64,000 nucleotides of DNA from Bradyrhizobium centrolobii (GTDB lineage: Bacteria > Pseudomonadota > Alphaproteobacteria > Rhizobiales > Xanthobacteraceae): contig NZ_LUUB01000040.1 in assembly GCF_001641635.1 (NCBI RefSeq), forward strand, positions 62,001 through 126,000, read 5' to 3'. The position numbers and the translations under genes were made by a program. Positions 32,812 through 42,542 of this stretch are shown piece by piece (the first letter of the stretch is position 1; each line of letters opens with the position of its first letter). The notes beneath the pieces are model-generated. The model was not told the DNA's origin, did not search any database, and worked only from the letters and a program-made list of their open reading frames with translations.

Positions 32812-33462
32812 ATGCGCCCCAATCCCGCATCTGCAAATCTCTCCGAGCGGCTCGTCGCCAGTGTCGCGCAAGGCGGAAGCGCCCGCACGACGCCTGGGCT
32901 TTACCGAGAGCTGCTCCGGGTCCTCTCCCGTGGAGAGCCTGTCGCCATCGAAAGACTCGCGGCAGCCGCAGGATATCCCACCGATCAGGTGCAACGCGCT
33001 GTCGCTGGCTGGAGTGACACTGAGTACGACCAGGAGGGCCGCATCATTGGCTGGGGATTAACCCTGCGTCCAACTCGGCACAAGTTCAATGTCGATGGCA
33101 AGCAGTTGTACACATGGTGTGCGCTGGACACTCTTTTCATGCCTGCCGTGATCGGCCGATCGGCCAGGGTCGAATCTCCCTGCGCGGCCACCGGCATACC
33201 GGTCCGGCTTACCGTCGATCCAACTGAGGGCATCATCGCGCTCGACCCATCCACTGCGGTCGTGTCGCTTGTCGCGCCCGAGCAGATGACGTCCGTCCGC
33301 ACCGCCTTCTGCAATCCTGGCCGCTACTTTGCCACCTCTGATGCAGCGCGCGATTGGCAAAGCAAGCATCCGGGAATGGAATTGCTCAGCGTGGTCGATG
33401 CCTACCGCGCGAGCCGGCCGCTCGGCGAGATGCTTCTCGATGGGAGCGAATCGCCACTTTGA
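32812..33462 (+). CDS. merB: Alkylmercury lyase MerB
   Basis: ATG 32812 follows AAAGGAG, giving 216 residues; a longer frame upstream has no ribosome site. The catalytic residues of organomercurial lyase are present: Cys103 and Asp106 in LYTWCALDTLF, and Cys167 in RTAFCNPGRYF, spaced as in characterised MerB (Cys96, Asp99, Cys159). It breaks the C-Hg bond and releases Hg(II), which the upstream reductase-like enzyme may then process. This extends the operon to broad-spectrum, organomercury resistance. Confidence 0.95.
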   Translation: MRPNPASANLSERLVASVAQGGSARTTPGLYRELLRVLSRGEPVAIERLAAAAGYPTDQVQRAVAGWSDTEYDQEGRIIGWGLTLRPTRHKFNVDGKQLYTWCALDTLFMPAVIGRSARVESPCAATGIPVRLTVDPTEGIIALDPSTAVVSLVAPEQMTSVRTAFCNPGRYFATSDAARDWQSKHPGMELLSVVDAYRASRPLGEMLLDGSESPL

Positions 33463-33464
33463 AC

Positions 33465-33691
33465 GAGGAGCGTTGTGTCGAGCACAGGGATTTGCGCGTC
33501 ACCGAAGCCGTGCAGGAATTTATTCAAGCCGCATGGAGGGATGGGCGTCCTCTGAACAAGTTTTGGCCAATACCTTCCTCACCACCCTGACATGGTGCCT
33601 CGAGAGAAGGCCGAAATTGGCGCCTTCCGAGATCAACGACACGTTCCGCCATTTGGTGACCCGAGGCATTGGGCGGGCGAACGGCCGCTGA
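33465..33691 (+). pseudogene. Small helical ORF after merB, one-base frameshift
   Basis: One frame reads RDLRVTEAVQEFIQAAWRDG, another continues SSEQVLANTFLTTLTWCLER and then SEINDTFRHLVTRGI. They join if the G3 run at 33543-33545 had four G. The joined product would be a small helical protein of about 70 residues, family unknown. Confidence 0.5.
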
Positions 33692-33785
33692 GGCGCACGA
33701 AGCCGTCAATGCTTCTCTGTCGATCCCCGAACTTGCTCCCGGCGGCGACGCAAACCGATCCGACATTGCGGCATGGCCATGCGGT

Positions 33786-34622
33786 TTAGGCGCGAGGCTT
33801 GGCTCGCCGGTACAGCTGCCGCAGCGACAGCGCGTGCAGCAGGACCCCACATGGTACCACGAAAGCGGGGGTCAGGACACCCGGATAAGCGCCGGTAGTG
33901 CCGATGCTCGGCACATCCGGAACGATCAGTTGGAGAGGCCCGGGCGAGGTGATCGCCCCCATGGTGATCGCGACGGCGAAGTCGGCGAGCCCGAAAATAT
34001 TCCAGATGATCGCCGCCCTTAGGCCCCGAGCTGTACCGCTCGCCACTGCGATAGCCACCGGCAAGGCGAACAGGCCGGTCAGCACGTCGCCAATTCCCGC
34101 CGGCCATCCGAGCAAGCCGGTTAGCGCCCCACGCAGTGCGGCAACGAGAGCCCAGCTGCCGAATACGCGGTAAAGCTGAAGGGCGACAAGCCAAGTCGCC
34201 GGCATCGCATCGAGCACCTGCCCCACCCGCTTCGACGACAGCAGCAGCGGGACGCCGATGATCACCGGCACCCAAATCGCCACCGGCAGCACCGGCAGTG
34301 AGGTGCCCGTGCGGAACGCGCCATTGATCGCCGCGCTCCAGGCGACGGCGAACCAAAGCGTGTATGGAATCATGATCGCCAGCCAGGTCGTGCGGCGCTG
34401 GTCCAGCGTCAGGTCGGTGCCTTCGAGGCCGAGCCACAAACCGAGCGCGATAAACCCATGCACCGTCAACTGGTGCGCCGTGGTCGGAACACCGCTGGCC
34501 TGGATAATCGGCTGCCAGTAGATCAGCACCATCCACGCCGCCGTCAGCGGCGCAAGCCATCGCAGAGGACGCCATCCCTGACGCGTGGAGCCGGTATCGG
34601 CGTGAACTACTGAGATTGTCAT
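33786..34622 (-). CDS. Polytopic membrane protein of unknown function
   Basis: ATG 34622 (MTISVVHADTG) gives 278 residues with about seven or eight hydrophobic helices (WLAPLTAAWMVLIYWQP, TVHGFIALGLWLGL, TTWLAIMIPYTLWFAVAW, LPVAIWVPVIIGVPLLL). Conserved-looking polar patches GWPAGIGDVLTGLFALP and FGLADFAVAITMGA lie in the C-terminal half. I recognise no transporter family. It is divergent from the VKOR operon and convergent with the mer operon. Function unknown. Confidence 0.75.
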   Translation of the reverse strand: MTISVVHADTGSTRQGWRPLRWLAPLTAAWMVLIYWQPIIQASGVPTTAHQLTVHGFIALGLWLGLEGTDLTLDQRRTTWLAIMIPYTLWFAVAWSAAINGAFRTGTSLPVLPVAIWVPVIIGVPLLLSSKRVGQVLDAMPATWLVALQLYRVFGSWALVAALRGALTGLLGWPAGIGDVLTGLFALPVAIAVASGTARGLRAAIIWNIFGLADFAVAITMGAITSPGPLQLIVPDVPSIGTTGAYPGVLTPAFVVPCGVLLHALSLRQLYRRAKPRA

Positions 34623-35024
34623 GTTGTCGCCTCCTCGTGGCAACTTTGCTGATCATGGATCGGCCCGAGTCTGTACCAGGTTGGGCGGCGGAGGCTTCAG
34701 CCTGAGCCAAGCGCCTTGAGCTGCCTGGTCGGCGGGATCAAGGCGCGCCGCCCCGACTGCACGCGCCGACCTACCCTATGAGCGGCTCCGTGCCAGTGAC
34801 GATACAGCCGCTCCCGGCGGGGACTACTCGTGATAATTTTGATGGGGTATGAAGCCAAACTTCATAGTCGGACAAAGCGCGCTCCACGGTGTGGAAGCGT
34901 TTCTGAAAAGTCGCGAAACGCCGAAGCTGGTGGCGGCCGCCATACAAATTCAAAAGGTGTCATCGACCCCGCGGCTGCAGAAGTGTGGCCTTCGCTTGCA
35001 GGCAATAAAGTTCCCGGGGGGCTG
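34623..35024. other. Intergenic region upstream of the VKOR operon
   Basis: About 400 bases without a supported gene. Short frames lack motifs and ribosome sites. The promoter at 35025 is the only signal recognised here. Confidence 0.45.
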
Positions 35025-35050
35025 GTAACCTTTCTTGGAATCCGACCGAA
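35025..35050 (+). promoter_or_regulatory. EcfF/SigF-type promoter of the VKOR operon
   Basis: GTAACC (35025-35030), 16 bases, then CGAA (35047-35050), 107 bases before the VKOR start. It is one of eight matches in this window. Confidence 0.7.
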
Positions 35051-35156
35051 CCTTTACAAGAGCTGTCGGTCTCAGTGCGTGCGGCAGGTGGGCGAACAAT
35101 TGATCACCGAGCTCAGACGCTGGGGCATTTGTTGCCACGAGGGTTTGCCAAGACGA

Positions 35157-35552
35157 ATGAACATGTATCGCTATATTGCGTTTGCTATGGCAGCAGCGAG
35201 TGCCGCAGCGATGCTTTATGTCGGGCTATATCAGAGCCGACTCGTCGGCCGCCTGATTTGTCCGATCTTTGGCGAGGGATGCGAGGGGGTCGCCGACGCT
35301 TCGTTTGCTAGGCCATTCGGCATTCCTGACGGCTATATCGGGGCCGTTATCTACACCGTCATCATCGCATTGTTGCTCGCGCCGCCCAATCGCTGGGTCT
35401 GGACGGTGTTGCTGGTGCTCTCAGGCGCAGCTACGCTCGCCAATGTCCTCGGTCTCCGCGATATGATGATTTTTGGAGGTTACTGCTTCTATTGCCTGAC
35501 GACGGCGTTGTTGTCGCCGGTGCTGCTGTGGTCGGTGTGGAAACTGGGGTGA
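35157..35552 (+). CDS. Vitamin K epoxide reductase-like membrane protein
   Basis: The start at ATG 35157 (MNMYRYIAFAMA) gives 131 residues and four membrane helices. It has the VKOR pattern: a loop Cys pair (Cys35 and Cys42, CPIFGEGCEGV) followed by PFGIPDGYIGAVIY, and the quinone-site CxxC (Cys110 and Cys113, GGYCFYCLT). Bacterial VKOR proteins oxidise Dsb partners and pass electrons to quinone. It is the first gene of a four-gene operon under an EcfF-type promoter, so periplasmic thiol oxidation is probably part of that response. No DsbA fusion is present. Confidence 0.85.
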   Translation: MNMYRYIAFAMAAASAAAMLYVGLYQSRLVGRLICPIFGEGCEGVADASFARPFGIPDGYIGAVIYTVIIALLLAPPNRWVWTVLLVLSGAATLANVLGLRDMMIFGGYCFYCLTTALLSPVLLWSVWKLG

Positions 35553-35581
35553 TCGCTGGATGACTCAGGGGCATTTCTGAC

Positions 35582-37126
35582 ATGGATACCAAGCAGACCA
35601 TTGGCCTCGGGCGCGACCCCGGCGTAGACGACATCGCCGACCGCCATCGCGTGGATTCGGATTATGTGTTCCACGAATTGACGCGCAGCATCTGCCCCGA
35701 CTGCCGGCGGGTCATCGATGCCAAAATCCTGCTGCGCGACAACAAGGTCTACATGAGCAAGCGCTGTCCCCGATGCGGGCCCTTCATGTCGCTCGTGTAC
35801 GGCGATGCCGAGGCTTACGTCTCGTTCGCGCGATACAACAAGCCCGGCACGATTCCGCTGGCGCGCGGCACCCAGATCGAGCGCGGCTGCCCGCATGATT
35901 GCGGGCTGTGCCCGGAGCACGAGCAGCACGCCTGTCTCGGCATCATCGAGGTCAATAGCGCCTGCGACATGGAATGCCCGCTTTGCTTTGCCGATGCGGA
36001 GCACGGGTTCGCACTGACGCTCGAGGAGGTCGAGCAGATGCTCGACGATTATGTGCGGACCGAAGGCAGGCCAGAGGTCGTGCAGTTTTCCGGCGGGGAG
36101 CCGACCATCCATCCTCGCATCATCGATTTCATTCGCGCCGCGCAGGCACGCGATATTCGCTTTGTGATGCTCAACACCAACGGCAAGCGCATCGCCCGCG
36201 ACGATCGTTTCCTTGAGCAGCTCAATGACGTGCAGCCATCGCTCTATTTTCAATTCGACGGCTTTGAGCGGGAGACGTACCGGACCCTGCGCGGCGAGCC
36301 GGATATCCTCGAGGAGAAGCTGCAGGCGCTCGATCGGCTCGCGGACATCGGGCTGAACGTCACGATCGTTCCCGCCATCGAGCGGGGCGTCAACGACCAT
36401 GAAATCGGCAGGATCGTAGAATTCGCGATCGAGCACCCGGCGATCAGGGGAATCACCTTCCAGCCGGCGTTCCACGCCGGCCGCCATTTGCCGCACGACC
36501 CGATGCGCCGCATGACTATTCCAGACATCGTGCGGCTGATTGAGGCGCAAACTGGCGGCAAGTTCGCAGCCTCCGACTTCGTGCCGGTGCCGTGCTGCTT
36601 CCCGACCTGCAACGCGGTGACTTACGCCTTTGTCGAAGGCGGCCGGGTCACTCCACTGCCGCGGATCATCAACGTCAACGATTACCTCGACTACGTCACC
36701 AATCGCGTCGTGCCGGACTTCAGCCACGAAATCAGGACGGCATTGGAAGGCCTGTGGTCGTCGTCATCGGTAGCGGGATCGGAGGCCTCGCTGCGACAAG
36801 TCGCCATTTCATGTCAGGCGTGCGAGCTCCCGGACAATCTGGCCATCGATAATATCGCAAAGAGCATGATTATGATCATGCTACAGGATTTCATGGACCC
36901 CTGGACGTTCAACCAGAAGAACCTCATGAAATGCTGCAAGGAGTTTCTGCTGCCGGGCGGCAAGCAGATTCCTTTTTGCGCCTACAACTCGGTGGGCTAC
37001 CGCGAACAGGCGCGGCGACAACTCAATGCCATGGAACCTGAGCGGCGGCGCGCCAGACGACAAGGCCGGACCTATGAGCCCAAGCCGGTCGTATTCGATT
37101 TTAGCGACCAGGCGGCGGTCAAATGA
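35582..37126 (+). CDS. Radical SAM protein of the Tes/MJ0619-like type
   Basis: The protein has 514 residues. The radical SAM cluster is CxxxCxxC at Cys128, Cys132 and Cys135 (NSACDMECPLCFA), followed by QFSGGEPTIHP. Before it lie CxxC pairs (38/41, 62/65) and a second CxxxCxxC (103/107/110, GCPHDCGLC). The C-terminus adds VPCCFPTCNAV, SCQACELP and KCCKEFLLPGGKQIPFCAYN, enough for extra clusters. This layout is that of the archaeal tetraether synthase/methanopterin-methylase superfamily, whose bacterial members are mostly uncharacterised. The gene lies between VKOR and a SAM methyltransferase, with a 4-base overlap to the latter. Substrate unknown; I do not claim lipid coupling here. Confidence 0.85.
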   Translation: MDTKQTIGLGRDPGVDDIADRHRVDSDYVFHELTRSICPDCRRVIDAKILLRDNKVYMSKRCPRCGPFMSLVYGDAEAYVSFARYNKPGTIPLARGTQIERGCPHDCGLCPEHEQHACLGIIEVNSACDMECPLCFADAEHGFALTLEEVEQMLDDYVRTEGRPEVVQFSGGEPTIHPRIIDFIRAAQARDIRFVMLNTNGKRIARDDRFLEQLNDVQPSLYFQFDGFERETYRTLRGEPDILEEKLQALDRLADIGLNVTIVPAIERGVNDHEIGRIVEFAIEHPAIRGITFQPAFHAGRHLPHDPMRRMTIPDIVRLIEAQTGGKFAASDFVPVPCCFPTCNAVTYAFVEGGRVTPLPRIINVNDYLDYVTNRVVPDFSHEIRTALEGLWSSSSVAGSEASLRQVAISCQACELPDNLAIDNIAKSMIMIMLQDFMDPWTFNQKNLMKCCKEFLLPGGKQIPFCAYNSVGYREQARRQLNAMEPERRRARRQGRTYEPKPVVFDFSDQAAVK

Positions 37127-37953
37127 ACGCATCGGAGGAGCCGCGAGCGATCGAACCTGGCGGCCTCTCGTCCGCGGCCATCAAGCAGTGCTGCGCCGCT
37201 GTCTATGACAGCGACGCTGTGAGGCTGCTGCTCGGCGGCACCCTGCATCCGGGCGGCACCGCACTGACCGAGCGGCTCGGGGTGATGTTGAATTTGGGAC
37301 CGCGAGCGCGTGTCCTCGACGTTGCCGCCGGCCGAGGAACGAGCGCGTTCACGCTTGCGATGCGGTTCGGCTGCGAAGTGATCGGCCTCGACTATAGCCG
37401 GCGAAGTGTAGAGGCGGCAAAACGCGACGCTGCGGCGCGCGGCTTGAGCAGTACGGTCAGCTTCTGCTGCGGGGATACCGAGCGGCTGCCGTTTGCGGAT
37501 GGTTCGTTCGACGCGGTCGTCTGTGAGTGCGCATTGTGCACTTTTCCGGACAAGCGAACTGCCACTGCGGAATTTGCGCGCGTGCTCCGCGCAGGCGGTC
37601 GGGTCGGATTGAGCGACCTAACGCGGCAAGGGCTCCTGCCACCCGAGCTAGAGAGTCTTGCGGCCTGGATCGCCTGCATTGCCGATGCGCAGCCGCTCGC
37701 GGAATACGCATCCCTGCTTGCCGCCGCCGGTTTCAAGATCAAGACAACGGAAGAGCACAACGGCGCGCTGATCGACTTCGTGAACCATATCCGCACGCGA
37801 CTTCTCGTGACGGAAGTCATGCTTGGATTGAACAAGCTGGCGTTGCCGGGGTTCGACATCGCGATGGTCAAGGATTTCACACAGCACGCGCTGGCCGTGA
37901 TAAAAGCAGGCAAGCTGGGTTACGCGATCGTGACTGCCGCGAAGGAGGGATAG
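37123..37953 (+). CDS. Cys-rich SAM-dependent methyltransferase
   Basis: ATG overlaps the radical SAM stop (ATGA). The 276 residues hold a class I core: motif I VLDVAAGRGTSAFTLA (about 64-79), IGLDYS at strand 2, FADGSFDAVVCECALCTF, and LRAGGRVGLSDL. Cys pairs or clusters at 23/24, 115/116 and 134/136/139 are unusual in plain methyltransferases. They recall ArsM-type enzymes that hold a thiophilic metalloid, but the ArsM Cys pattern is not an obvious match. Tight coupling to the radical SAM gene suggests they modify the same molecule. No signal peptide. Substrate unknown. Confidence 0.8.
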   Translation: MNASEEPRAIEPGGLSSAAIKQCCAAVYDSDAVRLLLGGTLHPGGTALTERLGVMLNLGPRARVLDVAAGRGTSAFTLAMRFGCEVIGLDYSRRSVEAAKRDAAARGLSSTVSFCCGDTERLPFADGSFDAVVCECALCTFPDKRTATAEFARVLRAGGRVGLSDLTRQGLLPPELESLAAWIACIADAQPLAEYASLLAAAGFKIKTTEEHNGALIDFVNHIRTRLLVTEVMLGLNKLALPGFDIAMVKDFTQHALAVIKAGKLGYAIVTAAKEG

Positions 37954-37959
37954 TCAGGC

Positions 37960-40455
37960 GTGACAGCAAAACCCGTCCATTTTGGTTACAAGCGTTTGCT
38001 CCGCCGCGGATCGAGCCACAGAGTTGCCTGGCTGATGTTTCTGCTTGGGTTGGCAATGTCGCTGCAAGCGAGCCCGCTCGCAGCGGACGACACGGCTAAA
38101 GGAAGTCGAGGCATCGAGCGCGCTTCGGAGCAACCCATGTACACGAACCGCCTGATCGATTCTCACGATCCCTACCTTCTGCTGCACGCCCATAACCCCG
38201 TCGACTGGTACCCGTGGGGTCCCGAGGCGCTTGCCAAGGCAAAGCAGGAGAACAAGCCGATCTTCCTCTCGATCGGATACAGCACCTGCTATTGGTGTCA
38301 CGTCGCCGAGCGCACGATCTATTCGGATCCGGAGATCGCAAAGTTGATGAACCAGTGGTTCGTCAACATCAAGGTCGATCGTGAGCAGCGGCCGGACGTT
38401 GATCAGATTTACATGCTGGCGACCGAGATCCTGACGAGGCGCGGCGCCTGGCCGAATAATTTGTTTTTGACGCCGGATCTCAAGCCATTCTTTGCGGGCA
38501 GCTATTTCCCGCCGCGGGACGATCCCGCCGGGGGCGCGGGTTTTCCCACGATCCTCGCCGCGCTTCACGATGCATGGGCCAATCATCTGCAAGACAAGGT
38601 GTTGCCGGTCGCTGGGCAGGTCTTTCAAGCGATGCAGCGTGTGCAGGCCGAGATGACGGCGGGCAAAGAGGCGCCGGTGAAACCGGGCGAATGGCTGCGG
38701 AACGCGAGCAAGGCGTTGCAATCGCGGATCGACCCGAAGAGCGGCGGCCTCGGTGATCGCAGCGGAACGAAGTTTCCGCAGGCGCCGAGCATGAAGCTTC
38801 TACTAACCGACTATCGCGTCAATCATGACAAAGCTTCGCTTGATGCGGTGACAGCAGCGCTGAACGCCATGGCGTTCGGTGGCATCCACGATCATCTCGC
38901 AGGAGGATTCTACCGTTATTCCACCGAGCCCACCTGGTCGATCCCGCATTTCGAGAAGATGCTTTATGACAACGCGCAACTGCTGCGGCTGTACGCTGAA
39001 GCCTATGCAGCAACGAAGGATCCCGTTTACCGCGCGGTCGCCCTGGACGTCGGACAATATCTCAGGCGCGACATGATGGCCTCCGAGGGCGGCTTCTACA
39101 CCGCGATCGATTCCGAGGTGAAGGGCGTGGAGGGCGCGGCCTATGTTTGGACAAAGGCCGAAATCGCATCAGTCCTTGGAGAACAGGCAGCGAAGCAGTT
39201 CCTCGCGGCCTACGATGTTACGCCGATGACTGCCGCAGGCACGCAGACTGGCGAACCGGCCGCCGATCGGAAGGGACTTGGTGTTTTGCGGATTCGCTTG
39301 CCGATCGAAGAGGCGCTGAAGAGCGCTGGCTCTCAGGACGCCGGACAGTTGCTGACCTCGCTGAGTGCCGCGCGGGCGCAACTCCTGGCTCACCGTCAGC
39401 AGCGGCAGCAGCCGGCGCGTGATGAAAAAATCCTCACGGACCTTGCCGGCCTGGCGATTGGCGCGCTTGCTTACAGCAGCGACATCTTGCAACAGCCGGA
39501 ATTTCTGACATCGGCACGCATGGCGGCGGAACGGATCTGGGCCCTGGCCTACGATCCCGCAACGAGAACGCTCAAACATGAGATATTTGCCGGGCATGCG
39601 CAGACAGACGGTTATCTCCAGGACTACGCAATGCTGGGCGATGGCTTCATATCGCTCTACGAGGTGACCAAGGAGGACATCTGGCGCGATCGCGCGGCCA
39701 TGCTGGTCACCGCGCTTCTCCGGCAATTCGCCCACCCGGACGGCGCGCTGTCAACGACGCTGGACGAAAAGAACCTTTTGATCCCCGTGGGCGACAGCGA
39801 GGACAGCGACGTCCCGTCGGGCACGTCCGCCGCGCTCGGTCTTCTGCTGCGGCTTCGCGACGCGACGGGTGGCTCTCAGTTTGTTGCCGCGGCGGCGCGG
39901 ATTGTTCACTATCTGAGCGGGCGGCTCAGCGATCATCCGGAGATCTGGCCCGCCGCAATCACTGTCCTTAACCTTCATCCTTTGACGGACGCTGACCTTG
40001 CCGCGGCGCGCGAGGCTGCGGCCCGTTCGGCAGATGATCGTGGGATCGGCCAAGCCTTCCGCGCTCCCGAGACGTCGGACCACGTCCGCGTTTCCGCGGT
40101 TGTCAGGGCTGGCGAGAAGGATGACGAGATCGTGGTCACACTTCAGATCGATGACGGATACCATGTCAATGCGAACCCGGCATCGTTCGACTATCTGATA
40201 CCGACTTCCGTCGCGTTCGCCGGCTTGACCTCGCCGGGCACGAAATATCCCAAGCCGTCCCGCTTCAAGAGCGCCTTCGCGCCCGAAGGGCTTGATGTCT
40301 ACGAGGGGACGGTACCGCTCGTCGTGACCATTCCAAAGGGCACCATCGCAACGCAAGGCGAACTGAGGGGCGAGGTCGACGTTCAGGCCTGCGACGCCAA
40401 AATATGTCTGCCGCCGTCAAAGCTGCCCCTATCCGTTGCCTTGCAGGACAAGTAA
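37960..40455 (+). CDS. DUF255/thioredoxin-like protein with a C-terminal DsbD-N-like domain
   Basis: GTG start 10 bases after GGAGG, giving 831 residues with an N-terminal signal or anchor ([20 protein letters not shown]). From about 60 the DUF255 thioredoxin-like domain begins ([20 protein letters not shown]; redox CYWC at 110-113). Then comes a six-hairpin glycosidase-like toroid, as in YyaL/SPATA20. From about 705 a DsbD-alpha-like domain ([14 protein letters not shown] and [13 protein letters not shown]) adds another Cys pair. Periplasmic location and three redox elements suggest disulfide handling with VKOR. It starts 6 bases after the methyltransferase stop, last in the operon. Substrate unknown. 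Confidence 0.85.
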   Translation: MTAKPVHFGYKRLLRRGSSHRVAWLMFLLGLAMSLQASPLAADDTAKGSRGIERASEQPMYTNRLIDSHDPYLLLHAHNPVDWYPWGPEALAKAKQENKPIFLSIGYSTCYWCHVAERTIYSDPEIAKLMNQWFVNIKVDREQRPDVDQIYMLATEILTRRGAWPNNLFLTPDLKPFFAGSYFPPRDDPAGGAGFPTILAALHDAWANHLQDKVLPVAGQVFQAMQRVQAEMTAGKEAPVKPGEWLRNASKALQSRIDPKSGGLGDRSGTKFPQAPSMKLLLTDYRVNHDKASLDAVTAALNAMAFGGIHDHLAGGFYRYSTEPTWSIPHFEKMLYDNAQLLRLYAEAYAATKDPVYRAVALDVGQYLRRDMMASEGGFYTAIDSEVKGVEGAAYVWTKAEIASVLGEQAAKQFLAAYDVTPMTAAGTQTGEPAADRKGLGVLRIRLPIEEALKSAGSQDAGQLLTSLSAARAQLLAHRQQRQQPARDEKILTDLAGLAIGALAYSSDILQQPEFLTSARMAAERIWALAYDPATRTLKHEIFAGHAQTDGYLQDYAMLGDGFISLYEVTKEDIWRDRAAMLVTALLRQFAHPDGALSTTLDEKNLLIPVGDSEDSDVPSGTSAALGLLLRLRDATGGSQFVAAAARIVHYLSGRLSDHPEIWPAAITVLNLHPLTDADLAAAREAAARSADDRGIGQAFRAPETSDHVRVSAVVRAGEKDDEIVVTLQIDDGYHVNANPASFDYLIPTSVAFAGLTSPGTKYPKPSRFKSAFAPEGLDVYEGTVPLVVTIPKGTIATQGELRGEVDVQACDAKICLPPSKLPLSVALQDK

Positions 40456-40471
40456 CACTTGGCACGGTTTC

Positions 40472-41041
40472 TCACGTCGCCGGGGCCGCCTCCGACAGGT
40501 CCATGACTTCGCCGCGCGCCGGGTAGTTGTTCTTCAGAACATAGTCGATGGCGGCGAGGATGTCGGCGAAGTGAGGTCGCGCGAACGGCATGGTCTGCAC
40601 GCTGCCGAAGTAGAGTGTGCCGTCCGGCCGTATCAAATAGAGCGCCGGCTCGGAGAATCGCGCCGGCTCCTCGACGCCGGTCGACGTCATGCCGCGCCCT
40701 GACGAAATGAATAGTCCCCAACGCCGCGCGGCCGTGAGATCGAGGCCATAGCCGATGCGCAGCCGCGTCAGACCCCAGGCCTCCCTGGTCTGCGCTGCCC
40801 GCTCTTTCGTATCGGACGACACGGCTACCACCGCAACGCCGCGCTTGTCGAACTCGTCGAGCTTTGATTCCAGTTCCCTGAGCTGGGTCTTGCAGATGGG
40901 GCAGTGAAGCCCGCGATAGAACACGAGAAGTGTGAAATGCGCAGGCCTCTCGCGTGCAAGATCAAAGGCGTCGCCGCTGGCGAGGTCGACTCGAAGCGGT
41001 GGAACGGCCCGCCTTGGAAACAAGTGCACGAAATCTGTCAT
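40472..41041 (-). CDS. Peroxiredoxin-like AhpC/TSA-family protein
   Basis: The 189 residues form one thioredoxin fold. The active site FYRGLHCPICKTQLRELES has the peroxidatic-position Cys in a CPIC pair. VVAVSSDTKERAAQTREAWG and a PALYLIRPDGTLYF strand follow. It belongs to the peroxiredoxin-like group that carries CxxC. It is convergent with the DUF255 gene (16 bases apart) and lies 124 bases downstream of nrsF on the same strand. It probably reduces peroxides or small disulfides in the cytoplasm; there is no signal peptide. Confidence 0.85.
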   Translation of the reverse strand: MTDFVHLFPRRAVPPLRVDLASGDAFDLARERPAHFTLLVFYRGLHCPICKTQLRELESKLDEFDKRGVAVVAVSSDTKERAAQTREAWGLTRLRIGYGLDLTAARRWGLFISSGRGMTSTGVEEPARFSEPALYLIRPDGTLYFGSVQTMPFARPHFADILAAIDYVLKNNYPARGEVMDLSEAAPAT

Positions 41042-41165
41042 GTGTCTCGCTCCTTTTTTCTTTTAGCAGAACTCGGCATCGAGGCCTGTGATCCTCCTGA
41101 GCCCTGAAGCGCAGGAAAAAGTACGGCTCACCCGTCACAGACACGCGTTTCAGTGATCTCAGCGC

Positions 41166-41837
41166 CTAGTCTCGAGCGTACAGCGTTCGAGGCGCCACCC
41201 ATCGGAACATTCTCCGGCCGAACAGACCCGCGAGCCCAACGAACAGAGCCGCCGTTCCGAAGTTCCACATCAGAATCATGACGGTCGCATCGATGACATG
41301 AAACAACGACAGCGCTGTTGCCGTGATCGCGGCAACGGCCAGGCTGCCCATGAAGGTTGCGGCGGTCGGACGGAGCGGAGCGGCGTAGCGCAGCATCACC
41401 AGCATCGCGAGCGACAGCGGCAAGCCCGTCAGCACCAGAGTGGCGAAGCAGCGGGCGGCCTCGCCAAAGCTCATGCCCTCAGGGCCAATCGCGACCCATT
41501 GAGTCAAGCACTGATAGCCAACATTCGACAGCCACAGCATCAGCGCCGGTACGGGCAACAGGGCCCACAGACGGGACCGGTCGGGGAGGCTGACCAGGAA
41601 GGCCGCAATCGCCGCCAGTACGCCCGTCAGAAGTGCGGCCGTCATGCTGACGGCAAAGGCTGGCTCCTGCAGCCGCTGAACCAGGTCGGGACGAACTCCC
41701 TGGTTGACGGCCAGCAGCGTCAAGACGACCGCTGCAAGCAGGAGCCAGCACGCCGCCCGCATCACCGGCGGCCGCAGCCGCCGCACCGGCGTGGCGTTTG
41801 CCGCAAGGGAAGCAATGAGATCTGGTGTCTTGATCAC
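41166..41837 (-). CDS. nrsF: NrsF-type membrane anti-sigma factor (DUF1109)
   Basis: The protein has 223 residues and six predicted membrane helices after a short cytoplasmic start (MIKTPDLIASLAANATPVRR). LPVPALMLWLSNVGYQCLTQ and SFGEAARCFATLVLTGLPLS hold two Cys in the positions NrsF uses to sense thiol-reactive metals. It overlaps the sigma gene by 4 bases, the known NrsF/EcfF arrangement. Known role: hold EcfF at the membrane until metal or oxidative stress alters the Cys pair. Confidence 0.88.
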   Translation of the reverse strand: MIKTPDLIASLAANATPVRRLRPPVMRAACWLLLAAVVLTLLAVNQGVRPDLVQRLQEPAFAVSMTAALLTGVLAAIAAFLVSLPDRSRLWALLPVPALMLWLSNVGYQCLTQWVAIGPEGMSFGEAARCFATLVLTGLPLSLAMLVMLRYAAPLRPTAATFMGSLAVAAITATALSLFHVIDATVMILMWNFGTAALFVGLAGLFGRRMFRWVAPRTLYARD

Positions 41838-42469
41838 GGTTCGCTCCGATCGAGCAGCATCTTTCGCAGGCTCTTCAGCGCACGATGAGTGTTCACCTTA
41901 AGCGACGTGATGGACATGCCGCTCATTGCTGCCGCCTCCTTTAGTGACAGCTCCTTGAGCTTGAGCAACCGAACGGCCTTCTGCTGTGCAGGAGGGAGAT
42001 GGCTGACCATCCCCTCGAGCTCTCGCCCATCCGGTCTCTCCTCTAGGTTCGCTGCGGGCTCGCAAAAGGTTTCGTGCTCGGCTGTCAAAGGTACTTCACG
42101 GTTTCTGGTGCGGCCCTGACGGCGTAACCGGTCGATGAATCGGCGGTTGGCAATTGCCACCAGCCACGGCGCAAACGGCCGGGTCGGGTCGTAGGTCTGC
42201 CGGATGGAGTGGACGGTCAGAAGGACGTCCTGAACAGAGTCTTCGACGTCGCCCGGGTCACGATGCCGGCGCGCCGCAAGCGAGCGCAGATACGGCGTGA
42301 TCTCCTGCAGCAGCCGACGATAGGCGGCTCGGTCGCCTTCCTGAGCGCGGGCCATGAGGATGGACCAGTCGATATCTCTGGCGGCCGAGGCTGTCTGGTC
42401 CGCGCCACCGCTCTCGCCCTTTCCGACGAGCCTCAACGACGGTCCCCGGCTGCCAGGGTCGTGCGTCAT
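41834..42469 (-). CDS. ecfF: ECF sigma factor of the SigF/EcfF type
   Basis: The protein has 211 residues. Region 2 is ARRHRDPGDVEDSVQDVLLT and APWLVAIANRRFIDRLRRQ; region 4 is LPPAQQKAVRLLKLKELSLK and GMSITSLKVNTHRALKSLR. The gene follows bufD and precedes nrsF. In Caulobacter the homologous SigF recognises, as I recall, GTAACC-N16-CGAA and controls bufferin-type operons. Eight such motifs occur in this window, so this protein is the natural candidate to read them. No such site lies directly before it; it should be transcribed with bufA-D, a positive feedback loop. Confidence 0.9.
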   Translation of the reverse strand: MTHDPGSRGPSLRLVGKGESGGADQTASAARDIDWSILMARAQEGDRAAYRRLLQEITPYLRSLAARRHRDPGDVEDSVQDVLLTVHSIRQTYDPTRPFAPWLVAIANRRFIDRLRRQGRTRNREVPLTAEHETFCEPAANLEERPDGRELEGMVSHLPPAQQKAVRLLKLKELSLKEAAAMSGMSITSLKVNTHRALKSLRKMLLDRSEP

Positions 42470-42542
42470 CGGCCAAAGCTCCGTTGCCGAGCTGACCGCT
42501 CACATACATATGACGACCGAGCACTCGCATCCAGAGCCAACA

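Noticed and set aside
35489..36727. 412-residue minus-strand frame opposite the radical SAM gene
   Set aside because: Shadow frame; the radical SAM Cys motifs are on the plus strand.
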